From contig JBBHKE010002753.1 in assembly GCA_037447655.1 (NCBI GenBank), positions 1 through 59,130 of the forward strand: a stretch of 59,130 nucleotides of DNA. The letters run 5' to 3'. Under the pieces are notes generated by a model. That model was not told the origin of the DNA and did no database searches. It saw only the letters and a list, made by a program, of their open reading frames with translations. This document shows, one piece after another, positions 32,535 through 42,961 of this stretch. Each line of letters opens with the position of its first letter. Position 1 is the first letter of the stretch. The translations under genes and the position numbers were made by a program. The stretch comes from Zygnema cylindricum. Its lineage: Eukaryota > Streptophyta > Zygnematophyceae > Zygnematales > Zygnemataceae.

Positions 32535-33990
32535 TTATTCACTCAACCCAAAAGCATTTCTACAGAACACTAATTTAGGTGCAGGAAAAGCTTTAGTTAA
32601 TATATCTGCAACCATATTTTCATCCGGCAAATAACACAATTTCATGACTCTAACAAGCACCTTTTCTCGGACAAAATGTAGTTTGACATCCATGTGCTTA
32701 CTCTTAAAGTGGTGGCTGGGATTGGAAGCGATTGCAATGGCTGCCTGGTTGTCACACCAGATGACTTGGGGACCTGTCTGCATGTGTCCCGGTTCTTATA
32801 AAAGTGCCTTTACCCATAGGAGTTCCTTGAGGGCAGAACTTGTTGCCATATATTCAGACTCCATAGTTGACTGGGCCGTGACTTTTTGAAGCTTGCTGCT
32901 CCAGCAGCAGGTTCCATTTTTAATCTGTAAAACAAATCCAGTATTTGAATTTTTGCTAGGCATGTCGCCGTAGCTAGCATCACTCCAAGTCTGCAGCTTG
33001 ACTTCTCCTCCTCCAAGGATAAGTTTGAGAATCCGAGTTCTTGCCAAGTATCTTAGAACTGTTTTTGCAGCTTCCCAGTCTGCCTTTTTCGGATTTTGCA
33101 GACTTCTACTTAAGCACCAACAGCAGTTGCAATATCGGGCCTCGTACTTTTCATAAAATAAATGAGGCTACCAACTACTTGCCTCTATGGTTTTGAAGCC
33201 ATAAACTCTTCCTCCCCTGACTCTAAACTCTCACTAACTAAAATGCCTGTGTCAGATGAAATTCCCTCTAAAGTCTGCCTGTGTGTAACATATCCTTTAG
33301 CTTCTTTCATTTCAAAATTTTCCAGCATGGAACCTATAGCCTATTTTTGAGTTCACATTTTCCGTCTCTTATTTCTATCTCTCTCTACTTGTATCCCGAA
33401 GTTGTACTTGGCCTCACTGAGGTCTTTCATCAAAAACCTATTTTTTAAGGCTTCTTTAATCCGGTTGATTTCATTCATAGATTTGCTAATAAGCTGCATA
33501 TCATCTACATTTACATCAATATAGATTATTCCATCTTCTCCCTGCATAACATAAAAAGAATGATCTGAACTAATTATTTTAAAGCCTATTCTAGTTAGGA
33601 ATTCATCTAACTTTGGGTTCCACTGTCTAGGGGCCTGTTTCAGCCCATAAAAAGCTTTCATCAGTTTGCATACTAGTTTCTCCTTCCCTGTCTTTTCATA
33701 CATTTCTGGTTGCTGCATATAGATAGTTTCTTCAAGCTCACCATGCAAAAAAGCTGTTTTAGCATCCATTTGATGAACTTCCATATTTTCAATTGCAGCC
33801 AGACTTAACAGAATTCTGACAGTTGGAAAGCTTACCACTGGAGAGAAGGTCTCCTCAAAGTCAATTCTTTCTTTTTTATTATATCCTTTGGCCACAAGTT
33901 TGGCCTTCTATCTTTCAATGGTGCCATCTGGGTTCAACCTAACCTTGAATACCCATTTGCTGCCAATGGCTTTTATGTTCAAAGGAAGAT
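32535..33990 (-). pseudogene. Cop7 reverse transcriptase and RNase H
   Basis: RT (about 33353-33990) shows DAKTAFLHGELEETIYMQQPE and GLKQAPRQWN, but the catalytic YVDD reads NVDD (33500-33511), which should abolish polymerase activity. RNase H is at 32535-33047 (STMESEYMATSSALKELLW, WCDNQAAIAIASNPSHHF), ending PAPKLVFCRNAFGLSE. Frameshifts lie between RT and connection (about 33350), in the connection (33047-33350), and near 32790. A stop near 33900 separates RT from the upstream frame. Confidence 0.92.
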
Positions 33991-35160
33991 CCACCAACTC
34001 CCTTGTTTGGGCCTCCATAATAGATTTCATTCCATCATTAGCCGCCTCGATCCAGTGAGTTCCTTCCGGCGATAAGAAGGCCTCCCAAATGGTCACTGGT
34101 TCCTCTAAGGCTGTAGTTAATGCAAAGTGTGAACTTGATTGCAGGCGGCTGCTAGATCTCCTTCCCCCTAGAAATTTTGAGGCGGAGACAGTTGGATGTC
34201 TTGCGTTCCTTGTCCGTTTTGTGACCTGGTCTGCTTGCTCCTGGAGCGGTTCAGCTTGTTCCGACTGATGTGGAAGAGGACCCTGTGGATCCGAAGAAAC
34301 AACGTCCACAGAAGGTTGCAGAAAAAGTGGAAAATAAATGAGTTTAGGTGTATCAAAAATAACATATTCCTGTGATTTTTCCTTGAACTGTTTTTTTTTC
34401 ATGGTAAAAAGGTTTGCTGACTCCTCTTCATCTTTGATAATAATGTTTCTAAATGCAACTATCTTTTTCTTTTCTAAAACATACCCTCTATATCCCTTAG
34501 AGTTGTCATCATATCCTAGTAGAATAGCCGGTAAACCTTTCGGTTGCATTTTCCAAGTGTTATGAGATGTATCTATGATAAAACTTTTACTGCCAAAGAC
34601 CTTGAAATGACTGATCTCTGGTTTCCTACCTGTCCATAGTTCAAAAGGTGTAGATCTAACTGATCTGGACCATATTCTATTTTTAATATAAATTGCACAA
34701 TTGAGGGCCTCAGCCCAGAATTTCATATCTACTTCCTTATCAGCAAGCATAGATCTAGCACATTCTGTAATAGTTCTATTTAATCTTTCCAAAACACCAT
34801 TCTGTTGAGGCGTGTAAGGGAGATTAAGCTGGCGACTTATACCCTTATCCAGAAGAAACTTGTTAAATTCATTTGATATATACTCTCCTCCATTGTCCGA
34901 TCTGAGTTCCACAATTGGAACACCGTGTAGTTTCTCGGCCCAAGCTTTGTAGTGTTTGAAGTGTCTGAAGACCTCACTTTTCTCTTTCATGAAATATACT
35001 TTAGTAAACCTGGAGAAGTCGGCAGTAAATGAGACCATAAACCGAACCCCCCCAGCGGATGGCACTTGAGCCGGTCCCAAAACATCAGAGTGAATGAGCT
35101 ACACGACTGTGGTTAACCTGTGCTCTGACTCTTGTGGAAAAGGCAGCTTATGAATCTTTC
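33908..35160 (-). pseudogene. Cop7 integrase
   Basis: A 390-codon open stretch begins just after the first catalytic aspartate (HSDVLGPAQ). A TAG near 35100 (CAG to TAG) sits ahead of it. The core keeps LRSDNGGEY and NGVLERLNRT, so D,D,E are all present. The carboxyl region has TPFELWTGRKPEISHFKVFGS and LLGYDDNSKGYRGY, then a proline/glutamine-rich linker and the RT amino end. Except for the upstream stop, it is a near-complete integrase. Confidence 0.9.
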
Positions 35161-35740
35161 CTAATGAGCAGCCATCACATGTTTTTACTGGCTGATCTAT
35201 AAGAGAAACACCCTATATTTTTCCTGCATTTACCATTTTTCTTAGGCTATCATAATTAACATGGCCTAAGCTCTTATGCCATAATTCATTCTCAAATATT
35301 ACACTTGAGTAGGGAACATCATTTTCCTTAGAATTTGCCATATCCATGTGATACATTTTGCTTTCATCTCTAGTTCCTGTGACTGCTACCTTTCTTACCT
35401 TGTTGACTACCTGCCTACCTCCTTTGAGAGTAACTTTAAAACCTTTGCTCTCAACTAAAGAAGTAGAAAACAGATTCTTTTTGAATTCTAGAACATACAA
35501 AACATTGCGAAGTGTTCTTTCTACTAATTTCCCACCTACATCTACCAACAAAGAAACATCACACTGAGTAGAAGTCTGGACACTTATCCCACAAGCATAG
35601 TAAATATTCTTTGCAGGTGTCGATTTCAGGTTCGTAAAAAGTGATTTGTTCCAGTACATGTGAGCTGATGCTCCTATGTCCATGATCCATCCGACGTCTT
35701 TTGAGCCTTCCATTGCTACTGCCATAGCAAATAACTACGA
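35161..35740 (-). pseudogene. Cop7 protease motif and GAG-pre-integrase
   Basis: Open from about 35725. GWIMDIGASAHMYWNK is the protease active-site region with DSGA changed to DIGA (near 35680). VESKGFKVTLKGGRQVV and GTRDESKMYHMDM are the spacer blocks shared with Cop1. The zinc region is LWHKSLGHVNYDSL with CDGCSLGK. A stop near 35212 lies between the histidine and cysteine halves. Confidence 0.87.
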
Positions 35741-35879
35741 GTCATGTTGTTCATTGAACTCAAGGACTCATCTTCGTGAGTTACAGATGAAGAAAACAAG
35801 GAGTTGTTTTGTAAGTGATTTCCAAAAAAGTTTTGGTTAAACTGACTTTGCTGCCAGCATGGCCTGTATAAACCTGTCT

Positions 35880-36714
35880 CATTTGCCTTTTTAAGTTTAG
35901 GACAGAACCTATATCCACGACCTCTCTCTGAACAACAAAAAACATGTAGTAAATGACTGTCTATTCTGCCCTTGATTAAACTCTTTAAATTGGCCCTGAT
36001 TCAGATTAAACTGATTCCTTTGCTGATTAAACTGATTTCTCTGCGGGTTAAACTGACTTTATCTAACAAAATCTGTGTTAAAATCCTTTTCTTTCTTTTC
36101 TCCATTAAGCATTTTTGACGTAGACACCTCTAAAATAATATTTATAGCTAACTGAAGTGTCCAGCTAGCTTTATCATGCTTTTTCAACTTTGCAAATGCA
36201 TCTTTCATACTACTTGGAAGACCTCTAATGATGAGAGCAGCTTGCTGAAACTCAGCAAAAGTTCCACCAGCACAAGCATTAGAATCAATAAGAGCTCGAA
36301 AGTTATCGGTAAACTCTGCCATCGTTCCCCCGGAGTAATTATAGTCCTAGCTTTTTCCTGCCAACAGAAGTTCCTCTTCAACATTCGCCGTCTTATAAAA
36401 CGCTTTGAGTGATTTCCAGATGTCAATCGCTTTCTTCATCTTAATGCGTGACATGACCATATTTTCAAAAACCATAGCTTGAGAGCGTTCTGAGCTTGTG
36501 AATTCTTCTTTGCCCTAGTTAGATCGGTTTCATCAAGTGATCCTTCCAGAATTTCTAGTAAACCTGCAGTTTCAAAGTAAGACTCAACCATATCTGCCCA
36601 GTAAGCATATTTGTGTCCATTAAAAACAGGGATTCTTGGAGACAGGCCCATAACCTCTTGTTCTATGACAACTGGTGCAGGTGGAGCAGCAGGAGTAGTT
36701 GAAGAAGTAGACAT
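35880..36714 (-). pseudogene. Cop7 gag (LTR-encoded start)
   Basis: The frame opens at the LTR ATG (36714, MSTSSTTPAAPPAPVVIEQ), runs through the primer site with an in-frame Met (EVMGLSPRIPVFNG), and continues YAYWADMVESYFE to about 36436. After a frame change the core resumes (36059-36322: MAEFTDNFRALIDSNACAGG, ALIIRGLPSSMKDAF). The zinc knuckle near 35895-35945 aligns as CFFCSERGRGYRFC after a one-base shift, with Arg where the family has His. Gag cannot be made in one piece. Confidence 0.82.
36645..36655 (-). promoter_or_regulatory. Cop7 primer binding site, half-tRNA type
   Basis: Minus-strand GGTTATGGGCC, an 11-base perfect complement of the initiator tRNA-Met anticodon arm, begins right at the 5' LTR end. 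Its ATG (36651-36649) is in frame with the gag frame that started upstream in the LTR. Confidence 0.82.
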
Positions 36715-37610
36715 AGCTAAAGCAGAAGCTTTACAAGAATCCCACCAAAATGCCACTTTTGCACCACTACACAATCTGACACACATGTCCAAATAACACC
36801 AAATAAGGTACATAAACAAAGCAATATACAGCTATCAATTCCCAAAATTGCAACACAATTGGTCTTGTAAACCATAAGCTATGGACTTTGCAAGTTTCCC
36901 AAAAACTGCCATTAGAATTCCATAATCCCAAAACTGGATATCAAAATATTTCTAAGTCCTAAACTTTATACAATGAGTGAGTATCTACTGCTCACTAACA
37001 AATCAGGTGTTTGTACCTAGAATAATAGTACTATACTGTAGTACGACAGAGTACCTAAATGTACTTCCAAAAACTTATTTGCAACTAACCTAAAGTCGAA
37101 TAGTAAACAATATTAACTAATGCACTACACTACAAAAATATGTTATTTCAAGTATTCACAATTTGGTGTCGTACACATAATGATATTGCTTAGTCAGCAA
37201 TAGCCAAATAAGTCCAACCGGCTGTGGTTAATCTTGTACGAATATCTGGAGTGCTTACTAAGCACCTCGTCACCCGTGGTCCCCACTTGAATCTCAGCCG
37301 TGAGTCTGGTTGAAATTGACGTCCGGTATTTGTCTCTTACAATGTTGTTCCTAGATGTCTAGTTCACATTTTGTCCGTCCGATCCGCCAAATTCGGTCGT
37401 TCGAGAAGTGACATGTGTCTAGGACCGTTCCGCACTTCCTACGTTATCTGAAATGTTGGCGTGTGTTTGTGTCACCGTACGATATACTTTAGAGTTTCTT
37501 GTTCACTGTCACACTATTAGATGTAAGTATTACACACACCAAAAATATTCTAAGTTATAAAACCTCCCCTCATTGCTCTATCGACTGAGGACAAAGCTTT
37601 AAAACCAACA
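36656..37610 (-). repeat. Cop7 5' LTR
   Basis: Minus-strand TGTTGGTTTTAAAGC (37610) to ATAGAACAAGA (36656; the terminal CA has become GA). The start region on the minus strand has TATAAAGTTTAGGACTTAG near 36960-36975, a TATA box 8 bases ahead of the conserved GGACTTAG motif. Confidence 0.92.
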
Positions 37611-38090
37611 AATGTATCGTCGCTGAATGGTATGTTTTTATATCCTGTCAGTCAACGACGTGAATGTCTCGTTGGGGAATGGCATGTTTCATTTTTCACC
37701 ATTCAGCACTGACAACGTGTCAACACAAGGTGGCCGAACCCATTTCTCCATCCTATGATTATTTGTCTCTTATTTTCCATTTCTGTTTAATATTGATCGT
37801 AATAACACTATTCTGTCCCTCTAGTCCTCATATTCCCCGACTTCTATTTTTATTCTTCACACTTTATTTTTACATCCTTAAAAATGTAGATTTTCAGTTC
37901 TCTCGTTTCCTATCTGTCACTTTCCCATTTTCTTTAATGTTTGTGTTTTTCTCTCACATGGTCTCTCTAAGTAATATATCTGTCTCTCTTACCATTGTTA
38001 TCTTTATGGCATACTATGACTTCTGCCATCCAGCAATCGGCGACGACAATGTGTCGTCGCTGAATGGCAGCATGATACTACGTTCTGGAA
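37611..38090. repeat. Hairpin repeat unit and remnants
   Basis: The right half of the split hairpin (ATCGTCGCTGAATGG at 37616-37630) is followed by CAGTCAACGACGTGAATGTC (about 37648), the same mark as in the 28.8-29.4 kb units. At 38028-38078 lies a longer dyad, CTGCCATCCAGC..GGCGACGAC CAATGT GTCGTCGCTGAATGGCAG-like. No coding frame I trust in between. Confidence 0.6.
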
Positions 38091-38446
38091 TACGTCTTTT
38101 CAACATCACTACAAATACATTTCATCCATTATTTTGGCCATTCAACTTGCGTAAACAAAATATGAAAACAAAAAAACAAAGCGGGATATATAATATTCAA
38201 TGTGAAAGAAAAAAATACAATGTATACTGCATACTGCAGTCAAAGAAAAGTACAAATATTAACATTTCAATGTAAAACTACAAAACAAAAGCCAAACAAA
38301 TCCACGTTGTTATTAAAAATTCCGGCAAACGCCCATTATCTATTTTACCACCTCTTCTAATTAATCCACCTATCTAAAAAGTGCCTCAAAATCAGTGTAG
38401 TCCTCTAACTCTTCGTCATGACATGCTTCATCCTCTTGAATGTCAG
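38091..38446. other. No gene; 3' flank of the transposase gene
   Basis: AT-rich sequence downstream of the minus-strand transposase frame. I see no clear terminal inverted repeat or polyadenylation context that fixes the element end. Confidence 0.4.
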
Positions 38447-39063
38447 CCTCTCAAAGGAGTTGGAGTAAATCCAGTGCGGAAGGCGAAGGAGGTGGCACCT
38501 CGTCGCCCTCGAAATAGTTTCGCCATTTCATGATTATCACTTGCAAATCTTGCGCAAGCATACTCTCTTCCCATTTCCCATCCTTTAATGACAATCCACA
38601 TTGGATCATCGCCTTCCGTGCATACCCCATGTCATTTTTGTCCTTCATTTTGTTCACCTCGCGAATTGAATCGCGTGCCAACTTTAAAAAAATTGTTTCC
38701 CCAGTCGAAGTAGCTTACCAGATCATTTTTGGCCCCTAGGTAAGGACCACTTGTGGCTCTCTATCCCCTTCATTTTCCAGTCTTCCCATTTTCTCGACCA
38801 TAACTCCTTCATTTTAGAAATTACAAATAAATCGGCGGGTTGCACTAGATGTGTTGCACACGGTTGGAAAAAGTGGAGGGTTGTTCTCTTTGCGAGTAAA
38901 GCGGCGTTCAACTCCTATGACAAATTGTGACCGCCACAATTGTCCACAAAAATAACCTTTTCTCGCCCATCTTGGTCTCCTTGGTATGACCTCGGCTATG
39001 TGATCCATTGAGGGAAAACTATCTTGTCATTCCAACCTTTAGGCCCGGTACGATAACAAACTC

Positions 39064-39372
39064 CTTCAAAAGTGAGAGAGGGAGGGAGTTACATGAGGGG
39101 GGGATGGATATGGCATAGGGAGAATATGAGAGTGGGACGGTGAGGGAAATCGAGAGGGAAGGAGGCGAGAAATATAGTACGGAGTGGGAGAGAGGGGGGG
39201 AATATATTGAGTGAGGGAGGGAGAGAGAGGGTGAAGAAGGGATAGAGAAGAAGCACTATAAACAACCCAAATCCCCAAAATTATAATTTTTGGGGTGGAA
39301 TACAAGGGAGAATGAGGAAGATAATAGCGTTTACATTTACGAGGATAAATTTACAAAGGGAAGGAAACACAC
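39064..39372 (-). other. Intron of the transposase gene
   Basis: 309 bases between CCAG|GTGTGT and TTTTGAAG|GA. Removing them joins DDIPG to VCYRTG in frame. The minus strand is CCCTCTC-rich, like the repeats at 28-31 kb. Confidence 0.7.
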
Positions 39373-39624
39373 CTGGTATGTCATCTTGGATGCCCTTCAT
39401 CGGGTAACTACGAAGTTTGTTGGCAAAGATTCACATAGGAGATTCAATTCGGGCGTTTACTCCGCCCGTGAGTCGAACCATCAAAGTCATTGACTCTCCG
39501 CCTTTGGCAACGTCCGCGTATTTCACCACCTCGTCCTCGCGAAAACCCAACGTCTTTTTGTTATCCATGTTTACAATAAAGTGGGTCTTGTCCATGTTTT
39601 GGACTAGATCCTCGTTGTAGTGAC

Positions 39625-39800
39625 CTAATAACACATAAGAATGTTAAAAAAAAAAAAACACATATAAGTATGATGGTCGGGGCAACAACTTTCATTCGCG
39701 TATTTGCATTTACAACCCTCGACAAAAACATAAAAAATAATAGAAGTAACATTTATTACAACATATATCAATGAGTTGTATAAAAGTACAAAAACCTTAC
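39625..39800 (-). other. Intron of the transposase gene
   Basis: 176 bases, TCGG|GTAAGG to TATTAG|GTCAC. Removing them joins GFLSG to HYNEDLVQN in frame. Confidence 0.7.
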
Positions 39801-40122
39801 CCGATAAAAATCCCTGTTTTAACTCTCCCATGTGATATGCTACAATTATTTCGATGTACTCCTCCTTCTCCGGGCTTAATTGTAACTTTAATTTTTGAAC
39901 CCTCGTCACAATACTATGTATCTCGCAAAACCGTTGAGTCCATCGTTTTGTCATTTTAATTTTGATCTCCTTTCCCTTTTTGTCGAAAAATAAACTCACG
40001 TTTTCCTCTTTCATGCGTTCAATGATATGAGTTGTCATGCCCCCCACAATAGTTTGAGACATTTTCATACCCGCCTTCTTGAACTGATAGAACTCCTCCA
40101 CCAACTCCGAGCGCACCGCTGT

Positions 40123-41190
40123 TGTTGATATTTGAGTATTTTCTAGGTCTGTAATATAATAGGAAAAAGGTAGGGGCGGTCTACCTCTAACTCACTTCTC
40201 CAAGCCCACACACTTGTTGTAGTCACTAAAGGCTGGGTAGGGTGATAGAGCCATGGCTGCCTAAAGCTTTCTAGCAGACACGTAGCAAAAAATACATGGG
40301 TTTATCAAAATTATAAACAGACCTAGGAATTGATCTTGGTACCTATCCTCTGTTAATGTAGACGTTAGCTTTGTCCGTTAAGTCTAAGACTAGTGGTAGG
40401 ACATATACTGTTTGATAACTATATAAACATGTACCCGTAGACAAATCCATTTAATGGCGCGAATAGATTCTAACTACATAGATACAGTTTAGAGTAGTAC
40501 GGTTTACAGTACTTCGCGAAACTAATACCGCGCATTTGTTTCGACGGCGAAACAAATATCGCGCACATATTTTCGACGGGGAGAATTGAATGCTGGATTT
40601 AATCGACGGCTGTGGTGCGAGCCGAGATTTTGGAATGGCCGCCATGGCGTTTTCTGACGCCAACACTCCGGATGACACGTGGAAATGCGCTGGAGGATTG
40701 CGAAATCTTTGGAACGCAAGATAACAAGGTTGATGTGACAGTTGTCACCTGTATGGCCATGTCGTACAGTTGCCGTACACAAAAGTACTCCAACGCTTGT
40801 ACTTTTCTGTACGGTACAGTCCTCTGATTGGCGCTGTACTTGAGTAGAAGGGGTTTAGAGAGGGGTTTTAGGACTTAGAATATTCCTGGTAGGTAGTTGC
40901 CTCTCCCACAGAGCACCTTGTATAAATGGCAAACTTTGGCCGGCCATAATTATCAATTCAGTTGACCAATTTCAGTGATTCTTTTTGCTGCGGACTCAAG
41001 GGGGTCCACGCTAAAAAGAAGTGTAGTCGATCAGAGTTTTTGCCTGCCTGAGTGGCAGCATTTCTAAAGGAAAGTCAAAGTGGGTGAATGTGTCCAAATC
41101 TTATATTCTAACTTTGCATTCTGTGGTGGAACTGATCACACAGAAAGTCTTATTTCACAGAGGTGAAGTTGTAATGGGGTTCTGATTGTG
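40123..41190 (+). repeat. Cop8 5' LTR, 3' end deleted
   Basis: TGTTGATATTTGAG start; parallel to the 3' LTR until GGGGTTCTGATTGTGA, then jumps into gag. It carries the type B tRNA-like segment near 40318-40400 and the U5 hairpin as GGACTC AAGG GGGTCC near 40993. Confidence 0.88.
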
Positions 41191-42742
41191 ACCCCTATTT
41201 CACTTATGGGGAATTGTTTCCGGCCAAGTGAGGTGTGCGCCACCGGGTTTTGGAGGAGCCCACTATGGAGAATCATCTGAGGCTGCCCGGAAAAACCAAC
41301 AGGAGTTCAGATGCAACGGAAGGTGACGGGAAAATCATTACCGTGGAAGGGGAAATATGGGAGAAAGAAAAAGGGACACCTATGGTGAGGGGAGCTAGGC
41401 TCTCAGCTATGGTACCACTTGTAGGGATAAAAACTGAAGAAAATGACAAAAAAAATGGGAATACAAAAACACTATAGCAAAACATCTCATACTTAGATAT
41501 GTGTCTATGTCCATAGCTATCACTCTTCTAAGTCTAACCAAGTCTTCGGAAATCTAGGAAACACTAATTCAGATTTACAAGAGTGAGACTATACAGAGGC
41601 AGCAGTTAGTAAAACAACAAATAGAGGCCTATGTTTATAAAGGCGGCAGAATAATAGAGTTTTGCAATGATATTGCTGCGTTATTTGTTGAGCCATCTAG
41701 TGCGGGATATGTAGAATCTGAGGAGAGAAAGATTAATACACTAATCATGAAGCTTCCAGATGAGTACGAATACATCATTTACCGTATGCAGGGAATGGAT
41801 GTCTCCTCATGGACTTAGAGCATTACCATGGGGATAATTCTTGTGAGGGAAAGCACTATGGAGCTTCGTAGGGGAAGTGACAAGGAGACTGCATTAACAG
41901 CTGGTGCTGAAAGGCGGAAGCGTGATGTGAGGAACGGCGGTGACGAGAGGAAGCGTAATCAGAGGAAAAAAGACAAAGGTAAACCTTATCGAAACTTTGG
42001 TGGAAAGAGAGGGAGAAGAAAAAAAATGGGAGCTTTGAAAAAACGGGTTTGCTTCTTTTGTAGAAAACCGGGTCACTATATGGAGGAGTGTCTTTGTTTG
42101 GAAGAACTTAGAAGTTGGAGTGTGAATGAGGAGGAAGAAGGGGAAGAGGAGAAAGGGGATGAAAAAATCTTGGAGCTTCTTCACATCGGTAGAATGGAGA
42201 AGAGAGAAAAGTACACAGAAAATCCACGAAGGCAACAGTACACTTTTGGAGGTATAAGGGAAGTAAAGAGAGAGGAGGTACTTAAGGATGTCGAGGAGTG
42301 TAGAGTGGATGACTTAGAAATGCCAAAGTCAGATTTAGGATCCATAAGTGAAAACGGGAAAGGTAAAATTAATGAGGATAATTTTATAGATAATTGGGAA
42401 AGAGAAAACCGGTCGAAAAGGGAGACATCAACAGATTCCGAGAAAAGGGGAGAAGTGAAATTAGAAGGGGTTTTTAAGGATAGGGGAGAAGAGATATATC
42501 TAATGAAAGGCTTAGGGGATGAGAAATATTTATTGGGAATAAATTTAGAAAGTGTGAGTGAGGAAAGTTTAATTTTTAGGGGTAATGGGTTTGACATCAC
42601 GGAAGGGAGTGATGGCATTTATGAAGGTGTGCCTCTAAAAGGGTTAGCACCTGGGCATGTGTTGCAGATTGGAGATGGGGCTGGCTGTTTGAATTGCAAG
42701 AGGGAAATCAAATTTAGTGTGGATGGAAAAGAGATGAGATAG
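41191..42742 (+). CDS. Cop8 gag-like protein with internal pol deletion
   Basis: The gag amino region is readable from about 41205 (LWGIVSGQVRCAPP aligns with Cop6 LWGIVFGQILCTPP) but is broken near 41477 and 41817. From 41828 an uninterrupted 304-codon frame runs to 42742. It holds the gag carboxyl half (SMELRRGSDKE-type block), a perfect zinc knuckle CFFCRKPGHYMEEC (about 42050-42090), and a long acidic Lys/Glu-rich stretch. The end, YEGVPLKGLAPGHVLQIGDG, matches the RNase H region of Cop6 (YGDVPLRRCTTRYVLQIEFG). About 3 kb of pol between these points is gone without breaking the frame. The product would be a nucleic-acid-binding gag-like protein; whether it is made is unknown. Confidence 0.6.
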
Positions 42743-42860
42743 GTAAAATCTTTGCACGGATTTATGAAAAGTGGGATGCTAAATAAAATGTGTGATGGAA
42801 TTATTTCGGTTCATCTAATGCACTGTTTCAAGTACGAGAGTATTATCTTAAAGTTTTATG
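42743..42860 (+). pseudogene. Cop8 RNase H relic
   Basis: Nucleotide similarity to RNase H continues after the stop: VKSLHGFMKSGM and CDGIISV align with VKILLEELGFMKSGT and CDNQAAISI of Cop6. It fades near 42860. Confidence 0.6.
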
Positions 42861-42948
42861 AAAAGAAAAGGAAAAGAAATAAAAAGAGAAAGAGGAAAAG
42901 AGAGTGTGTGTTTATTTCTGTGAGGGAGTCGAAAGGAAAATAGACTAG

Positions 42949-42961
42949 AAAATAAGGGGAG
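42949..42961 (+). promoter_or_regulatory. Cop8 polypurine tract
   Basis: AAAATAAGGGGAG immediately precedes the TGTTG of the 3' LTR. Confidence 0.7.

Larger units (their letters stand above)
31554..37610 (-). mobile_element. Cop7: full-length copia element, youngest-looking
   Basis: A complete minus-strand element of 6057 bp flanked by aatgt (31549-31553 and 37611-37615). LTRs are 958 and 955 bp and nearly identical near their gag ends (about 3 differences in 190 bases), more diverged elsewhere. Internal order is gag, protease, integrase, RT, RNase H, with a half-tRNA primer site. Stops and frameshifts interrupt it, and RT and protease active sites are altered, so it must have been moved by other copies or decayed quickly. 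It sits in the loop of a hairpin repeat. Confidence 0.94.
38451..40122 (-). pseudogene. CENP-B-HTH/DDE (pogo-like) transposase, with introns
   Basis: A minus-strand gene for a DNA-transposon transposase. A CENP-B-type helix-turn-helix comes first (ELVEEFYQFKKAGMKMSQ ... TKRWTQRFCEIHSIVTR, exon 40122-39801). The DDE domain has all three acidic residues in place: NMDKTHF (39592), IFVDNCGGH (38944) and THLVQPADLFVISK (38833), plus CYRTGPKGWNDK. Two GT-AG introns restore the frame exactly: 39800-39625 (GTAAGG..ATTAG) and 39372-39064 (GTGTGT..GAAG, pyrimidine-rich). Stops near 39427, 39003 and 38913 and a frame change near 38700 disable it. The tail is MARDSIREVNKMKDKNDMGY and FEGDEVPPPSP. Its 5' part continues at 44153-44312 beyond the Cop8 insertion. 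Confidence 0.85.

Noticed and set aside
39066-39305. 79-codon minus-strand frame inside the transposase region
   Set aside because: Falls within a GT-AG intron whose removal restores the transposase frame; pyrimidine-rich low complexity.
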